A DNA stretch of 64,000 bases from SXOA01 sp046153945 (GTDB taxonomy: Bacteria; Planctomycetota; Planctomycetia; Pirellulales; Pirellulaceae): contig JBJXFF010000137.1 in NCBI GenBank assembly GCA_046153945.1, positions 1-64,000 on the forward strand, read 5' to 3'. Shown here in pieces: positions 44,136 to 53,402 of this stretch. Numbering within the stretch: position 1 is the first letter of the stretch; the number at the start of each line of letters is the position of its first letter. The notes beneath the pieces were generated by a model. The model ran no database searches. It was not told the DNA's origin and was given only the letters and a program-made list of their open reading frames with translations. Made by a program: the position numbers and the translations under genes.

Positions 44136-45152
44136 ATGTCTCTCCGTCCCTTTCCCTCGCGCCGCCCAGCTTTCACCTTGGTCGAACTGCTCGTGGTGAT
44201 TGCCATCATCGGAATCCTGGTCGCCTTGCTCCTCCCAGCCGTTCAATACGCGCGCGAATCCGCCCGCCGCTCTTCTTGCGGGAACAATTTGAAACAGCTG
44301 GGCCTGGCCCTTAACAACTTCGAAGGCACCATTCGCACTTTTCCGTCGAGCTGGAAGCCGACCGCGCCGGTCGGCACTCGCGTCGATGGCTGGTCGGCTC
44401 AAGCTCAACTGCTCCCATATATGGAGCAAGGGAGCCTCTACAACTTCATCGATTTCAACCGTTCCTATACGTTGCAGATGATGCCGAACTCTAATCCGTC
44501 CGCTAAGATTTCGGCAACCAAGGTGCCGGTTCTGTTTTGTCCTTCGGAAAAAAGAACGGGCATCCGCTATGACGCCGCGGGAATTGCCGAACATGCGCCG
44601 CTCAATTACGGCGCAAACCTGGGAATCTGGTTCGTTTATGACCCCCTGAGCCAAAGGGGTGGCGAGGGTGCATTCACGCCCATGCAGCCAACATCCGGCG
44701 GCGAAGTAACGGACGGTTACAGCAACACCATTTGCTTCTCCGAAGTCAAAACCTATACCCCCTACTATCGCAATGCCGCCCTAGCCAATCCGGCCGCACC
44801 GGTTCCGGTGAGTGTTTGCGGCATGGGAGGTCAGTTCAAGACCGACACGGGACACACGGAATGGGTTGACGGCCGCAGTCATCAAACTGGCTTCACTTCG
44901 CTATTCGCGCCCAATACCGAGGTTGTTTGCACAATTGCTGGCGTCCCCTACGACCTGGACTGGTCTAACCAACAAGAGGGAGCCGGCACGGCCGTCACCA
45001 GCGCCGTGGTGACTTCGCGCAGTTACCATCCCAATGGCGTGCAGTGTGCCATGATCGACGGTTCAGTGCATTTCATCAGCGACTCGATCAACCTCAAGGT
45101 CTGGCAGGCCCTTTCGACGCGTCAAGGGAACGAACCGGTTTCGGTTCCCTAA
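44136..45152 (+). CDS. DUF1559 protein with prepilin-like N-terminus
   Basis: A 338-residue protein. The N-terminus (FTLVELLVVIAIIGILVALL) is a type IV prepilin-like signal, cleaved before Phe and leaving an exported helix. The DUF1559 C-terminal domain contains SCGNNLKQLGLAL, FCPSEK and a His-containing end (SYHPNGVQCAMIDGSVHFISD). The family is extremely abundant in planctomycetes; it may build pseudopilus-like structures. Divergent from the Asn-synthetase-like gene. Confidence 0.93.
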   Translation: MSLRPFPSRRPAFTLVELLVVIAIIGILVALLLPAVQYARESARRSSCGNNLKQLGLALNNFEGTIRTFPSSWKPTAPVGTRVDGWSAQAQLLPYMEQGSLYNFIDFNRSYTLQMMPNSNPSAKISATKVPVLFCPSEKRTGIRYDAAGIAEHAPLNYGANLGIWFVYDPLSQRGGEGAFTPMQPTSGGEVTDGYSNTICFSEVKTYTPYYRNAALANPAAPVPVSVCGMGGQFKTDTGHTEWVDGRSHQTGFTSLFAPNTEVVCTIAGVPYDLDWSNQQEGAGTAVTSAVVTSRSYHPNGVQCAMIDGSVHFISDSINLKVWQALSTRQGNEPVSVP

Positions 45153-45252
45153 ACTCCGACAAGCGGTTGAATTCCCGCCTCCACAGACTCAGCCCTGCCG
45201 CACACGCTGGCTTTGCCGCTACAATACTCGCCAGCGGGTATCGAATAGCTAT

Positions 45253-45276
45253 CGGGGCTTTCAACCCCCCGTTTTT
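45253..45276 (+). terminator. Probable terminator of the DUF1559 gene
   Basis: A CGGGG/CCCCG stem (45253-45257 with 45267-45271) closes a 9-base loop and is followed by TTTTT. It lies 100 bases after the stop. Confidence 0.55.
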
Positions 45277-45314
45277 CACGAGGGGAAACGACTTCCTCTC
45301 GCCCGGAGCGGAAT

Positions 45315-46772
45315 ATGTCGCGGCTGGTGTCGTTTGCCGTCTTGATTGGCATCCTCATTGTCATCGTGGTGCTGTTCTACCAGGTGATGGAGGTCTTCTT
45401 GCTGCCGCTGTTTATGGCGGCGCTGATCGGCGTGGTGTTCCAGCCGCTTTATCGCTGGGCGCTGGAGAAATTTTGGAAGAAGCGTTACGTGGCGGCCGGC
45501 GTGACCACTTTTCTGGTGCTGCTTGTCGTGCTCGCGCCGTCGGGACTCGTCATTACGATGGCCGCCTACCAGGGAATTTCTGCTTTCGAGCGGGTGCAAG
45601 CGACCGACGTCGCCGGCAAAGCCAAAAAACTGCGGCAAGACTTTGATCTCGACATCCCCAACAAGGTGGACCTCCATCAGTTCGAAGCCACGCTGAAATA
45701 CTGGCGCGATCAGCAAAAACTCGGCTCGATTCCGCAGGTTACTGGCAAGGATGTCGATCTCCTGCTCCGCCGGCTCGGCCGCCTGGTCACAGCGACCGAG
45801 CAAGTTCCAGCCGCGGAAGCTCCCACCGCCGAAGCCCTGCAAGCCGCCCTGCAAAGACTGCGCGAAGCGACACCGCAAACGCTGGAACAAGACGATGCCG
45901 TCCGCGATGTAGACACAGAATTCCGCCAATACCGCCGGGCCTATCTGGGTGGCTCGATTAGAGGCTGGCTCAAGGAACTCGCCAATCCCAGCGACGAGCA
46001 ACTCGAGGCCGGTCTTAAGCGGGCGACTTCCTCCGCGGGTTCCCCCCTCATCTCCCTCGGCGGCGATACGCTCGCCATCCTCGGCAAGGTTCTCCTCGGC
46101 ATCGTCATCACCATGGCCTCGCTGTTCTTCTTTCTGGCCGAAGGGGAGAACATGGTGAATGCCGTGGTCCGCCTTTCGCCGCTCGAGGAAAAATATCTCC
46201 GCGAGCTCGTCGAGGAATTCGTCCGCGTCTGCCGGGCGGTTGTCACTGCAACTCTCCTCTCCGCCGTCGTGCAGGGTTTGCTCGCCGGCGTCGGCTTTTA
46301 TTTCGCCGGGCTGGAAAACGCGGTGGCTCTGCTGATGCTGCTCACCATGGTCCTTTCCATGGTCCCCTTCACCGGCGCCGCCACGGTTTGGGTTCCCGTC
46401 TGCCTGTATCTCTACTTCGTCGAAGGCCGCCCCGGCGCGGCTATCATGCTCGCCATTTACGGCGCGGGGGTGGTCTCCACCGCCGACAACTTCATCAAGC
46501 CCCTGGTCCTGCACGGACAATCGAACCTCCATCCGCTCCTCGCTTTGCTCAGCGTCCTGGGAGGCATTCAAGCCCTCGGTCCCATCGGCATCGTCGTCGG
46601 CCCCATGGTGGTCGTCTTCCTGCAGACGACCCTCAAGATCCTGCAACGCGAACTCCTCACCATGGACCGCCTGACAGCCGCGATGGGCGCCACGCTCGGC
46701 CCCGCCGCGCCAGCCGCCGCTCGAGCGGTCCCTGCCGTACCACAACCCCCCACCCCTCTCGACAATTTGTGA
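45315..46772 (+). CDS. AI-2E family membrane transporter
   Basis: A 485-residue protein with seven or eight hydrophobic segments. The hydrophobic start (VSFAVLIGILIVIVVLFYQV), FMAALIGVVFQPLY and the late helices LLMLLTMVLSMVPFTGAATVW match AI-2E transporters. A cytoplasmic/periplasmic segment between about residues 95 and 245 is unusually long and charged, so the protein exceeds the typical 350-400. Its substrate is uncertain: the family name implies autoinducer-2 export, but other members act as Na+/H+ antiporters. Confidence 0.85.
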   Translation: MSRLVSFAVLIGILIVIVVLFYQVMEVFLLPLFMAALIGVVFQPLYRWALEKFWKKRYVAAGVTTFLVLLVVLAPSGLVITMAAYQGISAFERVQATDVAGKAKKLRQDFDLDIPNKVDLHQFEATLKYWRDQQKLGSIPQVTGKDVDLLLRRLGRLVTATEQVPAAEAPTAEALQAALQRLREATPQTLEQDDAVRDVDTEFRQYRRAYLGGSIRGWLKELANPSDEQLEAGLKRATSSAGSPLISLGGDTLAILGKVLLGIVITMASLFFFLAEGENMVNAVVRLSPLEEKYLRELVEEFVRVCRAVVTATLLSAVVQGLLAGVGFYFAGLENAVALLMLLTMVLSMVPFTGAATVWVPVCLYLYFVEGRPGAAIMLAIYGAGVVSTADNFIKPLVLHGQSNLHPLLALLSVLGGIQALGPIGIVVGPMVVVFLQTTLKILQRELLTMDRLTAAMGATLGPAAPAAARAVPAVPQPPTPLDNL

Positions 46773-46819
46773 CCTAGAACTCGTCCAACGGCTCTTCCTA
46801 AACGGGAAAGTGCCCATCC

Positions 46820-47002
46820 ATGAAATTCTCCATTCGCGACCTGCAACTGGTGACCCTGATTGCGGCGATTCTGGTCGCCTGGTATCTGGACCACCGGCAT
46901 AAGTCGGTGGAACTTCAGCGGCTCGAAAAGAAGTTGAAGGACTCGGAGTGGGTGCTGCCGCGTGACTCGGTCCGAGATGGATTCCAGTTGGATGTCTTCT
47001 GA
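46820..47002 (+). CDS. Small planctomycete membrane protein
   Basis: A 60-residue protein beginning KFSIRDLQLVTLIAAILVAWYL, a single helix of the kind found at the start of many planctomycete proteins, followed by a short coiled-coil-like tail (VELQRLEKKLKDSEW). It may be a stand-alone membrane anchor or a coding remnant. Function unknown. Confidence 0.6.
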   Translation: MKFSIRDLQLVTLIAAILVAWYLDHRHKSVELQRLEKKLKDSEWVLPRDSVRDGFQLDVF

Positions 47003-47156
47003 TTTACTCAGGCATCCTCGCCAAACTGTGCCCTAAGCTGGCCAGGCAAAGGGTTGCGACGGTGCGCCAACTTGGGTACGTTGCGGCAAACCGTTTGCCG
47101 CTGCAATTTCGGGGTGTGACTCCGCGCTAGTCCTTCGCTTAACCGACCCAAATCCC

Positions 47157-48260
47157 GTGCCTCTCGAACCAAGTCCGTGGCCCATTCCCGACGCCGATGT
47201 CATGGCGGCTCTGGCGGCGGCCTACCAGGATGGGAGTTGGGGGAAGTACGACGGGCCGAACTGTCAGAAGCTGGAAGGGGCGCTGCGGGAATTTAATCAG
47301 GTGGAGCACGCCTTCTTGTGCTCTTCCGGGACGATTGCGGTGGAACTCGCTTTGCGGGGACTGAAAATCGGTCCGGGAGATGAAGTCCTTCTGGCGGGAT
47401 ATGACTTTCCGGGGAATTTTCGCGCCGTGGAGGCGGTAGGGGCGAAACCGGTCCTCATCGACTTTGTTGAGAATTCCTGGTCTCTCGACGTATCCCAAAT
47501 TCCGCTTGCCGTTTCGTCCCAAACCAAAGCGGTCATTGCGTCCCATCTGCATGGAACGCTCGTGGACATGCGGGCCTTGGTGACGCTCGCCAAGGAGCAC
47601 GGACTCTCCGTCGTGGAAGACGCTTGCCAGGCTCCCGGTGCCTTGGTGCACGGCAAGCCCGCCGGTTCCTGGGGGGATGTTGGTGTGCATAGCTTTGGGG
47701 GGAGCAAGCTGCTCACCGCGGGGCGCGGGGGAGCGATTGTGACCCGGCGCGACGATGTGCTGCAGCGGATCAAGATCTTCAGCGAGCGGGGGAACCAGGC
47801 TTTTCCCCTCAGCGAATTGCAGGGGGCAGTCCTGGTGCCACAGATCCCGAAACTGGCAAGGCGGAATGATATCCGCTGGCAGAATGTGCAGAGGTTGATC
47901 CAAGCGGTGAGCGGCCAGTCGATTTTTCAGCCCATTCCGCCACCGGCAGCGGGGGATGTGCCGGCGTTCTACAAGCTCGGCTGGCTCCTGGAGCCGTCGC
48001 TGAAAGCCGCGACGGATAATGAGGCCGAACAAATCCGCCAGAACTTTGTCTGTTCTCTCCAGCAGCGGGGGCTCCCCTTCGACACCGGCTTTCGCGGCTT
48101 TGCCAAGCGGACCACCCAGCGCTGCCGGGTGGTGGGCGATTTGCCGAATGCCCGCCGAGCGGCGAATTCCACGCTGCTGATGCACCATCCGGTCCTCCTG
48201 CAACCGCCGGAGGTCATCGATCAGGTCGCCGCGTCGATGTTGGCGTTGGCTGTCGGCTAG
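47157..48260 (+). CDS. DegT/DnrJ/EryC1-family PLP aminotransferase
   Basis: A 367-residue protein from a GTG at 47157. The PLP lysine is K184 in HSFGGSKLLTAG. SSGTIAVELALRGL, EDACQAPGA and the C-terminal HHPVLLQPP region fit the family that installs amino groups on nucleotide-linked sugars. The first 12 residues are Pro-rich. No sugar biosynthesis genes are adjacent, so the substrate is open. It lies 68 bases upstream of ilvD. Confidence 0.88.
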   Translation: MPLEPSPWPIPDADVMAALAAAYQDGSWGKYDGPNCQKLEGALREFNQVEHAFLCSSGTIAVELALRGLKIGPGDEVLLAGYDFPGNFRAVEAVGAKPVLIDFVENSWSLDVSQIPLAVSSQTKAVIASHLHGTLVDMRALVTLAKEHGLSVVEDACQAPGALVHGKPAGSWGDVGVHSFGGSKLLTAGRGGAIVTRRDDVLQRIKIFSERGNQAFPLSELQGAVLVPQIPKLARRNDIRWQNVQRLIQAVSGQSIFQPIPPPAAGDVPAFYKLGWLLEPSLKAATDNEAEQIRQNFVCSLQQRGLPFDTGFRGFAKRTTQRCRVVGDLPNARRAANSTLLMHHPVLLQPPEVIDQVAASMLALAVG

Positions 48261-48328
48261 AAGAAATTCGCCCGCCAAAATAAGATGATGAGTTCCCCCC
48301 AATTACCACTCTAACCGAATCAACCGTC

Positions 48329-50005
48329 ATGACTCAGCTCAACAAAATCTCCAGCCGCATCACGCAGCCCAAGAGCCAGGGGGCGAGCCAGGCGATGCTC
48401 TACGCCACGGGCATGTCCGAAGCCGACATGGGGAAGGCCCAGGTGGGGATTGGCTCCGTTTGGTACGACGGCAATCCCTGCAACATGCACCTGAACATCC
48501 TGGCCGACCTGGTGAAGCAGGGAGTGCGGGAGGCAGGGCTGGTCGGCATGCGGTTCAACACCATCGGCGTCTCCGACGGGATTTCGATGGGGACGGAGGG
48601 GATGAGCTACTCCCTGCAGTCGCGGGACCTCATTGCCGACAGCATCGAGACCATCATGGGTGCCCAGTGGTACGACGGCCTCGTGACGCTCCCCGGCTGT
48701 GACAAGAATATGCCGGGCTGTTTGATGGCGATGGGACGGCTGAACCGGCCGAGCCTGATGGTCTACGGCGGCACGATCAAGCCCGGAACGCTCGACGGCA
48801 AGCCGCTCGATATCGTGTCGGCGTTCCAGTGTTATGGGCAGTTTCTCGCCGGCTCGATTGACGAAAAGACCCGCGGCGATATCGTCAAGAAGTCCTGCCC
48901 CGGTGCCGGCGCCTGCGGCGGCATGTATACGGCCAACACCATGTCCACCGCCATCGAAGCGATGGGGATGACGCTGCCGTACAGTTCCTCCTCGCCAGCC
49001 GAGTCCCCGGAAAAGGCCGAGGAATGCCGCAACGCCGGGAAGGCGGTTCTCAAGCTGCTGGAACTCGACCTGAAGCCGCGAGACATTATGACGCGGGCGG
49101 CGTTTGAGAACGCGATGGTGATGGTGATGGCCCTCGGCGGCTCGACCAACGCAGTGCTGCATCTGATTGCGATGGCTCGGGCGGTGAATGTGCCGCTGAC
49201 AATTGACGACTTCCAGAAAACGAGCAACCGTGTGCCGTACATCGGCGACCTCCGACCCAGCGGCAAGTTCGTGGAGGAGGACCTGCACAATGTCGGCGGA
49301 ACGCCGGCTGTGATGAAGTACCTGCTGGAGAAGGGGTTTATCAAGGGGGATTGCCTGACAGTCACCGGCAAAACAGTCGCCGAAAACCTCGCCCCGCTGC
49401 CGGGGCTCAAGACGGGGCAGAAGGTGATTATGCCGCTGGAGAAGCCGATCAAAGAGACGGCTCACATCCAGATTCTCCGCGGCAACCTGGCCCCCGAGGG
49501 AGCTGTCGGCAAGATCACCGGCAAAGAAGGGCTAGTGTTTTCCGGGCCGGCCAAGGTCTACGACAGCGAGGAAGATATGCTACACGCCCTGGAGCGGAAA
49601 GAGATTCTCAAAGGGGATGTGGTCATCATCCGCTACGAGGGACCGAAGGGTGGCCCCGGCATGCCAGAAATGCTGACGCCGACGTCAGCCCTCATGGGAG
49701 CCGGCCTCGGCAGTTCCGTCGCCCTCATCACCGACGGCCGCTTCAGCGGCGGCTCGCACGGGTTCCTTGTCGGGCATGTCACGCCGGAAGCTCAAGAAGG
49801 GGGCCCCGTCGCCTTCGTCAAAACAGGGGACAAAGTCACCATCGACGCCACGACCCAGCGCCTCGAGATGGAGGTAACCGAAGCCGAACTCGCCCGCCGG
49901 AAGCAAGGCTGGAAAGCACCGCCGTACAAAGCGACCCGCGGCACGCTCTACAAGTACATCAAGAACGTGAAGAGCGCGAGCGAGGGGTGCGTGACGGATG
50001 AGTAG
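48329..50005 (+). CDS. ilvD: Dihydroxy-acid dehydratase
   Basis: A 558-residue enzyme of valine and isoleucine synthesis, removing water from dihydroxy acids. Cluster-binding cysteines are visible in the conserved segments: GNPCNMH, LPGCDKNMPGC and CPGAGACGGMYTANTM. The C-terminal GRFSGGSHGFLVGHV fits the active site. Its length matches the family. No ilvB, ilvC or ilvE is present in the window. Confidence 0.97.
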   Translation: MTQLNKISSRITQPKSQGASQAMLYATGMSEADMGKAQVGIGSVWYDGNPCNMHLNILADLVKQGVREAGLVGMRFNTIGVSDGISMGTEGMSYSLQSRDLIADSIETIMGAQWYDGLVTLPGCDKNMPGCLMAMGRLNRPSLMVYGGTIKPGTLDGKPLDIVSAFQCYGQFLAGSIDEKTRGDIVKKSCPGAGACGGMYTANTMSTAIEAMGMTLPYSSSSPAESPEKAEECRNAGKAVLKLLELDLKPRDIMTRAAFENAMVMVMALGGSTNAVLHLIAMARAVNVPLTIDDFQKTSNRVPYIGDLRPSGKFVEEDLHNVGGTPAVMKYLLEKGFIKGDCLTVTGKTVAENLAPLPGLKTGQKVIMPLEKPIKETAHIQILRGNLAPEGAVGKITGKEGLVFSGPAKVYDSEEDMLHALERKEILKGDVVIIRYEGPKGGPGMPEMLTPTSALMGAGLGSSVALITDGRFSGGSHGFLVGHVTPEAQEGGPVAFVKTGDKVTIDATTQRLEMEVTEAELARRKQGWKAPPYKATRGTLYKYIKNVKSASEGCVTDE

Positions 50006-50077
50006 ACGAACTGGACCCTGCCGCAGGGGCGTTGATACAATGGATTGAGTAGCCGCCACTTAATTGGAGGAAATGTC

Positions 50078-50326
50078 ATGAGCACCGCGGAAGCCATTCG
50101 TGACCAGGCGTTACAACTTCCTCCCGCAGAGCGGGAAGAGCTGGCGCATTTGCTGCTTGATAGCCTGCCCGAAGGCGACGATTCGCCAATTACCGTCGAC
50201 CCCGACTATGAGGCCGAAATTCTTCGTCGAGTCAAAGCGGCGAACGACGGCACTGGCAAATGTGGAGATGGAGCGGAATTGCTGGCCTGGCTTCGCTCGA
50301 AAGGTGAGAAGAGAGAGACGGCATGA
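50078..50326 (+). CDS. Addiction-module antitoxin-like protein
   Basis: An 82-residue protein with the MSTAEAIRDQALQLPPAEREELAHLLLDS start typical of small addiction-module (antitoxin) proteins paired with ParE/RelE toxins. It has a GGAGGAA Shine-Dalgarno site 5 bases before the ATG and overlaps the toxin start by 4 bases. Confidence 0.85.
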   Translation: MSTAEAIRDQALQLPPAEREELAHLLLDSLPEGDDSPITVDPDYEAEILRRVKAANDGTGKCGDGAELLAWLRSKGEKRETA

Positions 50327-50634
50327 ATCTCATCTACTTCGATGAGGCCAAAGCAGAGTTAGCCGAGGCGATCGAGTGGTACTACCTTCAGCGTCCCCCC
50401 TCCGCAGCCCGATTTGCCGACCTTGTTGCGGACGCAATTGAAGTAATCGTTCGCACGCCAAATTTCTATCCGCTCTACGAGCTGAGAAGCAATCCGGGAA
50501 ACATCCGTCGGGTGCGAATCAAGGGTTTTCCCTACATCGTCATTTACGAAGTTTCGGACGACGCCGTGAAAATTGTTGCCGTAGCCCACATGTCGCAGAG
50601 GCCTGGATATTGGATGTCACGACTGAAACCGTAA
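50323..50634 (+). CDS. ParE/RelE-type toxin
   Basis: A 103-residue protein. It begins MNLIYFDEAKAELAEAIEWY and contains AARFADLVADAIEVI and RRVRIKGFPYIVIYEV, the beta-rich core of ParE/RelE toxins. Positively charged residues near the end are the expected active surface. It is paired with the upstream antitoxin-like gene. Confidence 0.88.
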   Translation: MNLIYFDEAKAELAEAIEWYYLQRPPSAARFADLVADAIEVIVRTPNFYPLYELRSNPGNIRRVRIKGFPYIVIYEVSDDAVKIVAVAHMSQRPGYWMSRLKP

Positions 50635-50635
50635 C

Positions 50636-51127
50636 TCACCCATTCGCCGCCTTGTAAAGATTCAGCGTGATATGGCACTGCCCCTGATGATGCGCCTCAT
50701 GCCAGGGAAGGATGTGCAAGCAGTCGAGGAGCGTGAGCTTCCGTTCCTTGAGGGCTTCGGGAATGTGGCCGAGGTCGATGTCTTTGAAGGAATGCAGCGT
50801 TTCGAGTAAATGAGCCCGGGACTCGCTGAGCACCTTACGGATTTCGTCGATGGTGGGGATGTTCTCGTCCGGAGTGCTCCCTCCTTTAAACCGTGGCACC
50901 AGATTGCTCCAGGACGGCTTCTTAGGGGGGGCCAGCCGTTCGGTGGCGAAAAGTTCCTCGGTGATGCCGATGTGCATGAGCTGCCAGGCGACGTGGGCGC
51001 GGCCGGGGCCGGGCCGCCAGGCGAGGACTTTCATGGGGTCCTTTTCCTGGGCCACGCGGTCGAGGGTTAAGAGGGTGCGGGGGCGGAAGAACCCCATCGC
51101 GTCGATCATGCTGTGAATGCTGCTCAT
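50636..51127 (-). CDS. DinB-like four-helix protein
   Basis: A 163-residue protein with a four-helix-bundle layout. The metal site is suggested by His residues in AHVAWQLMHIG (about 45-53) and HEAHHQGQ near the end (about 144-150), the usual three-His arrangement. It converges on the ParE-type toxin gene with one base between the stops. The substrate is unknown; DinB-like proteins often use a thiol cofactor. Confidence 0.85.
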   Translation of the reverse strand: MSSIHSMIDAMGFFRPRTLLTLDRVAQEKDPMKVLAWRPGPGRAHVAWQLMHIGITEELFATERLAPPKKPSWSNLVPRFKGGSTPDENIPTIDEIRKVLSESRAHLLETLHSFKDIDLGHIPEALKERKLTLLDCLHILPWHEAHHQGQCHITLNLYKAANG

Positions 51128-51315
51128 TTTCGGGAAACCTTCGCAATAACTTCATGAGGGCCAGAGACGATTACCGGGTCATCATAAAAAGTCGCTAGGT
51201 GGCTGAACAGGAGCGAACCAGCCGCGAGCGGCTGGCGTAGAGACTCGGTAATGCAACTTGATTGCAATTGACTCCTGTCGGCTGAATGGTTAGAATCGGG
51301 ACAATCGGAAACCCC

Positions 51316-51723
51316 ATGTTCAGCAAGCACTTCAAAATCGTCGCCCTCTGTGCGGTTCTGCTGCACCTGGCTGACGGTCTGCTCGCAACCTGGGGCCATT
51401 CGCACGGCTGTGTGCATGGGGAGCCGGCTTGTCATCAAGTTGCCGAGCATCACGGCCATCATCATCATCATGGCGAGTGTGCTGACCACGACCATGACGC
51501 TGCTGATCCGGCTGAGGACGAACATTCTCTCCCGGCTCATGACGATTCCGACCACTGCGCAGCTTGCCGCCACTTAGCCCAAGCAGCCGCTCGTCAGTTT
51601 ACTCTGACCGAGCTGCCGACCATCGAACGAGTCGCCCCGCTCTGCTGCCAGCTTGAAGTTGCCAACAGCAGCCAGTCGGCCCACGACTATCAAACTCGGG
51701 GTCCCCCAGCGATCGCTCTTTAA
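51316..51723 (+). CDS. Secreted His-rich protein, possible metal binder
   Basis: A protein of about 135 residues with a short leader (MFSKHFKIVALCAVLLHLADG) and a run HHGHHHHHGECADHDHD in the middle, then a CAAC pair (DHCAACRHLAQ). The His/Asp/Glu cluster suggests metal binding or storage, perhaps zinc or nickel. The start at 51316 is the internal ATG. A membrane role is not evident. It is 81 bases upstream of a DUF1559 gene. Confidence 0.65.
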   Translation: MFSKHFKIVALCAVLLHLADGLLATWGHSHGCVHGEPACHQVAEHHGHHHHHGECADHDHDAADPAEDEHSLPAHDDSDHCAACRHLAQAAARQFTLTELPTIERVAPLCCQLEVANSSQSAHDYQTRGPPAIAL

Positions 51724-51804
51724 CCGCCGTCGTTAGAGCCTTCGTTTTATTCCTGGCCTTCGTCCGCGCCACCGCGCGGCTGGCCCAAATCTGGGATCCG
51801 TCAC

Positions 51805-52665
51805 ATGTCTCGCCGCAAATCCGGCTTTACGCTGGTGGAGCTGCTGGTAGTAATTGCCATCATTGGCATCCTCATCAGCCTGCTCCTCCCCGCCGTCCAA
51901 TACGCCCGCGAATCCGCCCGCGCCGCCAGTTGCTGGAACAACCAAAAGCAACTTGGCATCGCCTTGCACCTTTATCACGATGTCCATCGCCGCCTGCCGC
52001 CGGGCTGGGCTGGACCGGACGCCGACAATGGCTGGGGCTGGTGCAGCGCAATCCTGCCGCAGCTGGAACAGGATAGCCTGTATAGCAAGCTCCGCCGCGA
52101 TCTGCCGATTGACGACCCGCTCAACCAGCAGGCTCGCGAGACTCCCCTCGCAATCCTGCTCTGCCCATCCGACGGAGTGAAGCCTACCTTCACGATCTAC
52201 GGCGGACTGGGCGATGTGGAATTCGGCAACATGGATGTGGGAACCCCGCTCTTCAATGTTGGCCGCACGAATTACGTCGGCGTCTTCGGCACGGACGAAA
52301 TCGAGGACGCCCCCGATAACGGAAACGGCACTTTTTACTTCCAAAGTCAGATGGGCTTGTCGGACTTGAGCGACGGCCTCTCCAACACCCTGATCGTCGG
52401 CGAGCGGCAAAGCCGGCTGGGGGGCTCGACCTGGACGGGAGTCATCCCCGGAGCCAACAACGCCAAGGCCCGCATTGTGGGGATTGGCGACCACACCCCC
52501 AACCACCCGGACCACCACTTCGACGACTTCACCAGCAAGCACCCCACCGGCGTCCACTTCCTGATGGGAGACGGCTCGGTGAAACGGCTCAGCGACACCA
52601 TTCACATGGATGTCTATCGAGCTCTCATCACCCGCAATGGAAACGAGGTGGCACAAATCCCGTAG
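51805..52665 (+). CDS. DUF1559 protein with prepilin-like N-terminus (second copy)
   Basis: A 286-residue protein with the signal SGFTLVELLVVIAIIGILIS and DUF1559 body (ASCWNNQKQLGIALHLYHD, LCPSDG, GVHFLMGDGSVKRLSDTIH). It is shorter than the copy at 44136. It is likely exported and assembled into an envelope structure. The two copies are related but not recent duplicates, since the interiors differ markedly. Confidence 0.93.
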   Translation: MSRRKSGFTLVELLVVIAIIGILISLLLPAVQYARESARAASCWNNQKQLGIALHLYHDVHRRLPPGWAGPDADNGWGWCSAILPQLEQDSLYSKLRRDLPIDDPLNQQARETPLAILLCPSDGVKPTFTIYGGLGDVEFGNMDVGTPLFNVGRTNYVGVFGTDEIEDAPDNGNGTFYFQSQMGLSDLSDGLSNTLIVGERQSRLGGSTWTGVIPGANNAKARIVGIGDHTPNHPDHHFDDFTSKHPTGVHFLMGDGSVKRLSDTIHMDVYRALITRNGNEVAQIP

Positions 52666-52684
52666 TCTCGCTTGGATGACCCCT

Positions 52685-52764
52685 TGTTCCCGGGCTCTGC
52701 CTGGGAACAGACTTCCTCGAGGCTCCGCCTCGACTCCCCCTGCGGTGAGGCAGAGCCTCGCATC
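52685..52764. repeat. REP-like palindrome cluster, family C (GGCTCTGCC)
   Basis: TGTTCCC-GGGCTCTGCCT-GGGAACA (52685-52709), CGAGGC-TCC-GCCTCG (52718-52732) and GAGGC-AGA-GCCTC (52747-52759) follow one another in the gap after the DUF1559 gene. Confidence 0.75.
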
Positions 52765-52886
52765 GTACCCGCCGGCAACGTACAATTGAGTTTGGCCCTC
52801 CATGTTGCGATTGACAGTTTCGTCTTCAAGCATATCCTTGAACGATAGGGCGGAGACCTTTTCAGGTTCACCGGAAGTCTTTTTCC

Positions 52887-53216
52887 ATGCTGACTCGTCG
52901 CGTCGCTTACCTCGGAGTGCTCTTATGCCTCATAGCGACGACTGCGCTGGGAAATCAACCCCAGCGGGCAGAAAGTACATTCGCCGACCAAGAGGCAGAA
53001 ACGGATTCTCCAGCCGAAGAGTCGGGCGAGGAGGAAATTGAAGGTGAGAGCGGGTTTCTCCTTCTTCGCCGTCGAACGGCCCTCGTTATCACGCTCATCG
53101 CAACGCCCGGCGCGCGAAGCGAGAGTTTTCGCTCTCCAAGCGTGTTGGAACTGCCCGCACGGCATCAACCGGGTTTAGCGCGACGCAATGGCTTTGGCGG
53201 ACCGCTGCGCTTGTAA
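52887..53216 (+). CDS. Small secreted hypothetical protein
   Basis: A 109-residue protein with a signal peptide (about 1-22) and an acidic middle (EAETDSPAEESGEEEIEG), then an Arg- and Ser-rich C-terminus. The composition is less typical of a folded protein, so it may be a small disordered secreted product or partly spurious. No family recognised. Confidence 0.4.
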   Translation: MLTRRVAYLGVLLCLIATTALGNQPQRAESTFADQEAETDSPAEESGEEEIEGESGFLLLRRRTALVITLIATPGARSESFRSPSVLELPARHQPGLARRNGFGGPLRL

Positions 53217-53402
53217 TGCGCCTTCTACATGGCTTCGCCCCGTGATTATCGGGCGGGAACGTTGTTTTGGGTTGGCATGAATTCTCTCCGTGGAGATTCT
53301 TGCCGCACCATCTCCTCCCATCGGCTGCAACCGCCGATTTCTCTTTTTTCGCCACGAGTCAACGCAAGGTGCGATTGTGGTACCCCCTAGCGCATCAACT
53401 GG

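Noticed and set aside
45276..46817. A 513-codon minus-strand open frame opposite the AI-2E gene
   Set aside because: It is charged and repetitive with no membrane segments, whereas the plus strand encodes a coherent transporter.
51124..51573. A 149-codon minus-strand frame opposite the His-rich gene
   Set aside because: Its Met-rich stretch is simply the complement of the His codons, and it would leave the plus-strand signal peptide and CAAC motif unexplained.
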